The notes beneath the pieces are model-generated. The model did not search any database and was not told the origin of the DNA. It saw only the letters and a list, made by a program, of their open reading frames with translations. From contig CAZLMW010000080.1 of the NCBI GenBank assembly GCA_964560875.1, forward strand, positions 1 through 38,061: a DNA stretch of 38,061 bases, written 5' to 3'. Each line of letters starts with the position of its first letter. Positions within the stretch are counted from its first letter, which is position 1. Positions 33,752 through 38,061 of the stretch are shown piece by piece. A program made the position numbers and the translations under genes. Origin of the DNA: CAZLMW01 sp964560875. GTDB lineage: Bacteria > Myxococcota_A > UBA9042.

Positions 33752-35134
33752 TCAGGGTTGTGCGAGCAGCTGCCGTAGCGCGTTCACGACGGCGACCGCC
33801 AAAGTCTCATCAGCGCCCTGTTCGTAGCTGAGCGCGAAGCCTGCGACGCGGGAAAACGCGCGTTGCCCCGTATCCTCGACGATGCGCACCCAGAGTCTGT
33901 CGGTCCCCACCCCACACGCGACACGCACGCCACCGGCCACGGGTTGTATGTCGACGATCTCCACGGGACCGAGTGTCATGCCGACCCGGACAGGCGCAGC
34001 GGCGGACGCGACGGAGACGTCCTTTGCGTCGTCAGCGGCTTGCAGTGACCGGAATGGAACGGGATCCGCGCGATCGGCCATAACACCACGGCGGTCGGCC
34101 ATGACACCTCGGCGGTCGGGGGTCGGTGCCATGGTCAGGTCGCGTTCGGGACAAAGCCTGTCGACCTCCCACCCGTGGGTGTCGATGTACGCGTGGGAGA
34201 GGCCCGCGCAGGAGTCTCCAAACGCGCAAACTCCGGCGAAAAGACAAGAATATCGCGGCAGTTTTTGCCAATACCCGCTCTCGATCAGGGCCGTCGGCTG
34301 GCTGTCGTCGTGCGCTTCGGCGAACGGACCGAGGAGGCAACGTGGCACCCATTTCACGGTGGTTGGCAGCCCGCGTCTTTCACACGTCGCGAGGGCGTCC
34401 AGGAGTCGTGGTTGCAAGCGCTGCATGCCGACGATCTCCGACCGCAGGGCTGCGTCGTCCATGCGCGGCCAGACGTTCCAGAATTCGGCCTTGGCCGCGC
34501 CGTTATCCGCAGCCAGCGTGGCGATATCGGCGAGGTGATCGACGTTGCGATCGACGATGCATGTGTTGCTAAGCCACGTCGCGCCACGGGCTGCAAGCGT
34601 CTCGATCCCGCGCATGATGTTGCGAAACGACCCGCTGCGCTGGGTGACTGCGTCGCATGTGCTGGCCTCATGGCCGTGCAGCGAAACGAAGAACTCGTCC
34701 ACACCGAGGCCGAGCAAGCGGTCGACGTAAGGCGCATGACTGAGCCGCGTCGCGTTGGTTTGGATGCGGACATGTTCGACGTCGGGCCCGCGCCTGGCGA
34801 CCTCGACATAGCGACCGAGGTGCTCATCCAGCGTCACCTCGCCGCCCGACAGGATGACCCGCGTTATGCCGCGCATCGCCTCCGGGTGAGCGACGAAGGC
34901 CTCAAAGACGTCCAGCGGGGTGCCGGCGAAGCTGCCCAGCGCGTCTTCCACCATGCAGAACGTGCACGCCAGGTTGCACTCGAACGCGAACGCGACCAGC
35001 AGGGTGTCCGGATGCGTGTAAATCGCCGGCACATGACCGGGAAAACGCGCGCGGAGGTCCGCCGGGACCTGCCGATGACGAGGCTGCGCGCGGGTGCCGC
35101 CGGGGTCGTTTGCTGGGCGCTCAGAACGACGCAT
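33752..35134 (-). CDS. Radical SAM enzyme with extra Cys cluster and C-terminal tail domain
   Basis: 460 residues. The [4Fe-4S] motif is FECNLACTFCMVED (Cys53, 57, 60: CxxxCxxC), followed by ILSGGEVTLD, the SAM-binding GGE. HVRIQTNATRL and FFVSLHGHE are typical barrel strands. Near residues 280-325 five Cys in SCLFAGVCAFGDSCAGL and DRLCPERD suggest an auxiliary cluster like SPASM/twitch enzymes. A 21-bp duplication encodes DRRGVMADRRGVMAD. The last 75 residues (GVRVACGVGTDRLWVRI to ALRQLLAQP) form a separate small domain. The start overlaps the upstream gene by 14 bases. It probably modifies a peptide or small molecule made with the operon partners. No precursor peptide is visible. Confidence 0.88.
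   Translation of the reverse strand: MRRSERPANDPGGTRAQPRHRQVPADLRARFPGHVPAIYTHPDTLLVAFAFECNLACTFCMVEDALGSFAGTPLDVFEAFVAHPEAMRGITRVILSGGEVTLDEHLGRYVEVARRGPDVEHVRIQTNATRLSHAPYVDRLLGLGVDEFFVSLHGHEASTCDAVTQRSGSFRNIMRGIETLAARGATWLSNTCIVDRNVDHLADIATLAADNGAAKAEFWNVWPRMDDAALRSEIVGMQRLQPRLLDALATCERRGLPTTVKWVPRCLLGPFAEAHDDSQPTALIESGYWQKLPRYSCLFAGVCAFGDSCAGLSHAYIDTHGWEVDRLCPERDLTMAPTPDRRGVMADRRGVMADRADPVPFRSLQAADDAKDVSVASAAAPVRVGMTLGPVEIVDIQPVAGGVRVACGVGTDRLWVRIVEDTGQRAFSRVAGFALSYEQGADETLAVAVVNALRQLLAQP
34071..34112. repeat. 21-bp duplication inside the radical SAM gene
   Basis: Two units, CGATCGGCCATAACACCACGG and CGGTCGGCCATGACACCTCGG, encode two copies of the Asp-Arg-Arg-Gly-Val-Met-Ala type between the Cys cluster and the tail domain. 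Confidence 0.7.
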
Positions 35135-35996
35135 ACCAACCGCTCTTCGTGATGGTGATGCTGTCGCCGCTGCGCCGGTACGAAAAACCGACGTCCCAGC
35201 GCACGTGTTCCAATCGCGACGCATGCTTGCGCCATGTGGATTGCACAAGCTCGGGCCAATCGCAGTGGGCGAGAAACCAGCCGAACGCGCCGCCGTCGAT
35301 CCGAGAGAAATAAACCGCGTCCGCTGTCCGCTTCTGGGCGACGCAGACGTGGTAACAATCGAGCAGCTGGGGCGGCAGGCGATCACGCAAGGACGCAGCC
35401 GTGTCGGGCGCGTGAAGCGACGCGCGAAGGTCTTGGAGGATCGCGTCAATGTCGCGCTGCGGATGGTGGAAATCGTAGCGGTTCTCGAGCACCAGCGACT
35501 CCCCGTCGACGGCGTAGCTGAGCCCGGTGACGTCGCTGTAAATGCGGGCGATCGCGGGCCAGTTGCCACCGAAATGTCCCGCCCCAAGCTCCACGCTGAG
35601 CATGTGCCATGGCACCGAATCATTGAGCGTCGATGCAAGCTCGATGGTCGGCGCCAGCAAGGAGTCGACAAGAGCCAGGTCAACGTCCTGGCTGTGGGGT
35701 CGTCGGTAGAAATAGAGCTCACAGGTGATTTCGCCGGACACGTGATCGCGACCGATGCCCCACACCGTTCGATGCGGCCCGAGCTCGTCCACGATTCGGT
35801 CGCAGAGGGCCTCGCCTGCGTCCAACGCGCCCATCGCCGCCAGCCCCGCGGTCAACATGGTTGTGCTGGCCAGCGCGTCGGCCGCGGGTTCGGCGTCGTA
35901 CGGAAGCAGGCAGTAGTCCATCAGGACCGGCCGACCTTCGGAGTTTTTCATCGCTGTGGGTTGCCGATGAACACGGCCGCTGCGTTGCGTCTTCAC
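35121..35996 (-). CDS. Unknown protein in the radical SAM/PhyH operon
   Basis: 291 residues from a GTG at 35996 that overlaps the stop of the PhyH gene (GTGA). An ATG at 35951 (MKNSEGRPVLMDYCLL) could be the start instead and lacks the Arg-rich leader. I do not recognise the family. It has two segments of similar build, TVWGIGRDHVSGEITCELYFY and YHVCVAQKRTADAVYFSRI, each a strand pair ending in a Tyr/Phe-rich strand, suggesting an internal repeat. Cys, His and Trp residues are frequent, but no metal motif is obvious, and there is no signal peptide or membrane helix. Overlap with both neighbours indicates coupled translation and a joint pathway. Confidence 0.8.
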   Translation of the reverse strand: MKTQRSGRVHRQPTAMKNSEGRPVLMDYCLLPYDAEPAADALASTTMLTAGLAAMGALDAGEALCDRIVDELGPHRTVWGIGRDHVSGEITCELYFYRRPHSQDVDLALVDSLLAPTIELASTLNDSVPWHMLSVELGAGHFGGNWPAIARIYSDVTGLSYAVDGESLVLENRYDFHHPQRDIDAILQDLRASLHAPDTAASLRDRLPPQLLDCYHVCVAQKRTADAVYFSRIDGGAFGWFLAHCDWPELVQSTWRKHASRLEHVRWDVGFSYRRSGDSITITKSGWYASF

Positions 35997-36823
35997 CGTG
36001 CCGACTCCGCCAGATCTGCCAGACCCGCCAGCTCCGTCACGCGAGGGAACCGACCATTCGCAGGTCGAATCCAGCTGTCCTCGGGCCAGGACGCGGCCGC
36101 TGACGTGAACTGGGTGACCAGGAGTCTCCGCTGGCGCGCGCTTTCATTGGGACCCGAGCCGTGCCAGGTGCGCCCGTCGAAGAGCAGCGCTTCGCCGACA
36201 TCAAGATCCTGCGCCACCAGTTCCCCCGGAACCGTCGGTTGCCGGCCGCGTTCGGTTTGCTGCCAATGTCCGTCCCGCAGCGTCACGCGCCATGTCGTCT
36301 TGGCCTTGTGTGACCCGGGCACGACCCCGAGTCCGCCGCTTTTGCCGTTCGCGGGGTCGAGCGCGATAGCGACGGTCAACAGGTGCTCGGGTTCGGGGTG
36401 CAGAAAAAACGCGTCGCGATGGGGACTGTACGACTGCACGCTGCCGGGCGCCTTGCGAATCACGCTGCACGTTACGACGCATGGCTGGTCGAGGTAGGCG
36501 CTCGCGATCGCGGCGATCGGGCTGTCGGTCAGCACCCGCTGGACGTGCGGCCATCGCCACAGCAGGTGTCCGGCCCGCGCGACGACCATCTCGTCGCCGA
36601 CCAGCTCGCGGATGATCGTGTTTGACCGCGCGGACCGACGCAGCATCGTCTCCATCGTGTCCCTGTCCCCGGCGGGCGGGGTCTTGGCATCCAGGGCATC
36701 GATGCGCTCGGTGATGTGATGAATCCACGTTTGCAGCTCGGACTCGGGCATCCACCGGGCCACGCGAAAGTAGCCGTGCGTTTGGAGGGTCTGGGCAGCC
36801 GAACGGGGATCGAGCGCGGTCAT
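35993..36823 (-). CDS. Phytanoyl-CoA dioxygenase (PhyH) family oxygenase
   Basis: 276 residues, normal for PhyH proteins, which are Fe(II)/2-oxoglutarate hydroxylases or halogenases of small molecules. The facial triad is visible: His135 and Asp137 in SPHRDAFFLH, and His221 in TWHGSGPNES; Arg230 is the likely 2-oxoglutarate binder. Because Asp137 is present it is a hydroxylase-type rather than a halogenase-type site. GLGVVPGSHK is the usual strand before the distal motif. The last residues (LAGLADLAESAR) are encoded by a 9-bp repeat. Its ATG overlaps the SGNH gene's stop (ATGA) and its stop overlaps the next start. The substrate is unknown. Confidence 0.9.
   Translation of the reverse strand: MTALDPRSAAQTLQTHGYFRVARWMPESELQTWIHHITERIDALDAKTPPAGDRDTMETMLRRSARSNTIIRELVGDEMVVARAGHLLWRWPHVQRVLTDSPIAAIASAYLDQPCVVTCSVIRKAPGSVQSYSPHRDAFFLHPEPEHLLTVAIALDPANGKSGGLGVVPGSHKAKTTWRVTLRDGHWQQTERGRQPTVPGELVAQDLDVGEALLFDGRTWHGSGPNESARQRRLLVTQFTSAAASWPEDSWIRPANGRFPRVTELAGLADLAESAR
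36000..36035. repeat. 9-bp degenerate tandem repeat (four units) at the 3' end of the PhyH gene
   Basis: Units GCCGACTCC, GCCAGATCT, GCCAGACCC and GCCAGCTCC. They encode the Leu-Ala-rich tail just before the stop. Confidence 0.6.
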
Positions 36824-37965
36824 CTCACCCTCGCGGCTGCGGACGTGGCTTCTCGCGCGAGGGCAACAACAGCCGGGTCGGCGCCAAGCCAGGTCGCCAG
36901 GTCGGCCGCGATGATCGCGTGGCCTTTTGCGTTGGGGTGCGTCACGTCCGATTCCTCGCCCTCTTTGAGCAGCTCGGTGTGTTCTTTGCCGACAAATGCA
37001 CCGACGACCTTCCGCGCCGGGAGCCCCGCTGCAACCGCGGAATCCGCGACACGATCATAGAGCAACGCGCATGCGCGATCCGAAAAGGGGGCGACGATCG
37101 GTAGCACGGCGACGCGAACCGGTATCGAGCCGGCGACGAGCTTCATCATCTCGAAGCTCCGCGCGACGACGAGCTCGAACGGTTGGTCCCGATACAAGGG
37201 CTTGAACATCTCGCAGTCGCTGGCGCCCATGAGCCTCTCGAGCCCATTTTGTACCCGGTGGACGAAGAAGCTGTGGCCGACCCGCCGATAGCTGCCGTCC
37301 TGGATGAACGGATCGTTGAGCACGTAAGCCCAGAGCACGAGGTCGATATCAAATCGCTCCCCGCGTTGGCGCCAGAGCCGCAGCTCCTGCGCCGTGTTGT
37401 AGCCCTCAACGGCGAAGTTGAGCACCTCGACACGTCGACCGAGGCGCTTTTCCAGCTCGCCTTCGAGCCGCCGGTGAAAGCGCTTGTCGAACGGCACGAA
37501 GCTGTCGTTGGGGACCGAGTCACCCAGCAGGGCGATGCGCAGCGCGTCGGTTTTTCGTTTCGGACTGCGCGGCAGATCCCACATCCCGTGCGCGTTGATC
37601 TTCAGCTGAACGCGGTCGGCGGCACCCTCGATCGGCACGTCATCGGGCGTCTCGGCGCCGGGGCGGTAGACATAGCGAAGTCCCGCGTCGGGGCTGCGGA
37701 CGAGGCGCTGGTCGAGGATCTCCGCATCGCGTGCCCACGCCTGCCATTCCAGGCCGATGATCGCGATGACGGGGACGACGACCAGGGCGATTCGGATGCC
37801 GTTGCGCCACGGTTGCACGAACGCCGAGGCCGCGGCCCACAACACGACGGCCACCAGGCTGATCGCAGCGAATGGGTCGGGCAGGTAAAAGTCCGCATCC
37901 CGCGCAAACCACGCCCAGGCGTTCAGCGGCACCAGCACCGCAATCAGGCCGAGATAGCCGCGCAT
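36820..37965 (-). CDS. Membrane-anchored SGNH/GDSL-like hydrolase
   Basis: 381 residues. Three hydrophobic segments (about 3-20, 32-50, 57-73) precede an outer domain. This has the SGNH block I ALLGDSVPNDSF (Ser150) and block V SDVTHPNAKGH with the Asp-x-x-His pair. FAVEGYNTAQELRLW and WAYVLNDPF match the Gly and Asn blocks. Such proteins hydrolyse or transfer esters, often acetyl groups on surface glycans, and are often paired with an MBOAT acyltransferase. The upstream partial gene could be such a partner, but too little of it is seen. The stop overlaps the PhyH start by four bases, and the ATG overlaps the upstream gene's stop (TGATG). Confidence 0.8.
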   Translation of the reverse strand: MRGYLGLIAVLVPLNAWAWFARDADFYLPDPFAAISLVAVVLWAAASAFVQPWRNGIRIALVVVPVIAIIGLEWQAWARDAEILDQRLVRSPDAGLRYVYRPGAETPDDVPIEGAADRVQLKINAHGMWDLPRSPKRKTDALRIALLGDSVPNDSFVPFDKRFHRRLEGELEKRLGRRVEVLNFAVEGYNTAQELRLWRQRGERFDIDLVLWAYVLNDPFIQDGSYRRVGHSFFVHRVQNGLERLMGASDCEMFKPLYRDQPFELVVARSFEMMKLVAGSIPVRVAVLPIVAPFSDRACALLYDRVADSAVAAGLPARKVVGAFVGKEHTELLKEGEESDVTHPNAKGHAIIAADLATWLGADPAVVALAREATSAAARVR

Positions 37966-38061
37966 CAGGGGGCGTGCTCCGACGACACGGGCAGCAACGC
38001 GATGACCCCGCGCGGGGGCGGGTCGAGAAGCTCTACCGCGAGCGTTTGGGCGATGAACGGC
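37965..38061 (-). CDS. C-terminal end of an unidentified protein (partial)
   Basis: The last 31 codons, ending SSEHAP and TGA, are open to the right edge of the window. The stop shares one base with the ATG of the SGNH-like gene, so this is very probably the preceding gene of the operon. The visible segment (ELLDPPPRGVIALLPV) is too short to name. Confidence 0.55.
   Translation of the reverse strand, partial: PFIAQTLAVELLDPPPRGVIALLPVSSEHAP

Overview
The window is GC-rich bacterial DNA, densely packed with genes and without tRNA, rRNA, CRISPR array or recognisable insertion sequence. The gene style points to the myxobacteria/Bradymonadales side of the former Deltaproteobacteria. I see a eukaryote-like Ser/Thr kinase with a Cys-rich N-terminus and a TonB-like C-terminus, many lipoproteins with Asp/Gly-rich spacers, a giant Cys-repeat lipoprotein, an ASH/PKD-type lipoprotein and a UbiB kinase. 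This placement is an inference from gene content, not from a marker gene.

Layout. 1-160: tail of a possible DUF559-type nuclease. 486-6572 (+): a predicted lipoprotein NACHT-like NTPase, a beta-oxidation pair (thiolase and fused hydratase/dehydrogenase) and a CtaA-like heme A synthase. 6595-9360: a Ser/Thr kinase (-) divergent from thymidine kinase (+). 9370-12420 (-): a flippase-like membrane protein followed by an asparagine-synthase-like protein. 12490-14016 (+): a CDF cation transporter and a small lipoprotein. 14208-16973 (-): sensor kinase, NarL-type regulator and SRAP/YedK, head to tail. 17053-18042 (+): an exported thioredoxin-like protein. 18127-22163 (-): PepSY membrane protein, DUF4920 lipoprotein, alpha/beta-hydrolase lipoprotein and UbiB-like kinase. 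22231-23217 (+): galE. 23236-28162 (-): a peroxiredoxin-like lipoprotein with an in-frame UGA at its peroxidatic position, and a 1414-residue lipoprotein with two arrays of Cys-rich repeats. 28449-33656 (+): an S41 peptidase without a PDZ domain, a large ASH/PKD lipoprotein and an unrecognised protein. 33752-38061 (-): a tightly overlapping operon of a partial gene, an SGNH-like membrane protein, a PhyH-type oxygenase, an unknown protein and a radical SAM enzyme.

Three things stand out. First, the UGA in the peroxiredoxin-like gene lies exactly where the family has its catalytic Cys, is followed by Gly-His-Cys, and has a bSECIS-like hairpin 20 nt downstream. The gene is therefore best read as a 205-residue selenoprotein that ordinary annotation would split in two. 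Second, the radical SAM/PhyH/unknown/SGNH operon is translationally coupled and looks like a small uncharacterised modification or biosynthesis pathway; the C-terminal tail of its radical SAM enzyme resembles the N-terminus of the convergent unknown gene. Third, short tandem repeats of 9-21 bp sit repeatedly at or next to gene 3' ends, twice copying the stop codon itself. A 34-bp direct repeat with a palindromic core upstream of the ASH/PKD lipoprotein looks like a regulator site.
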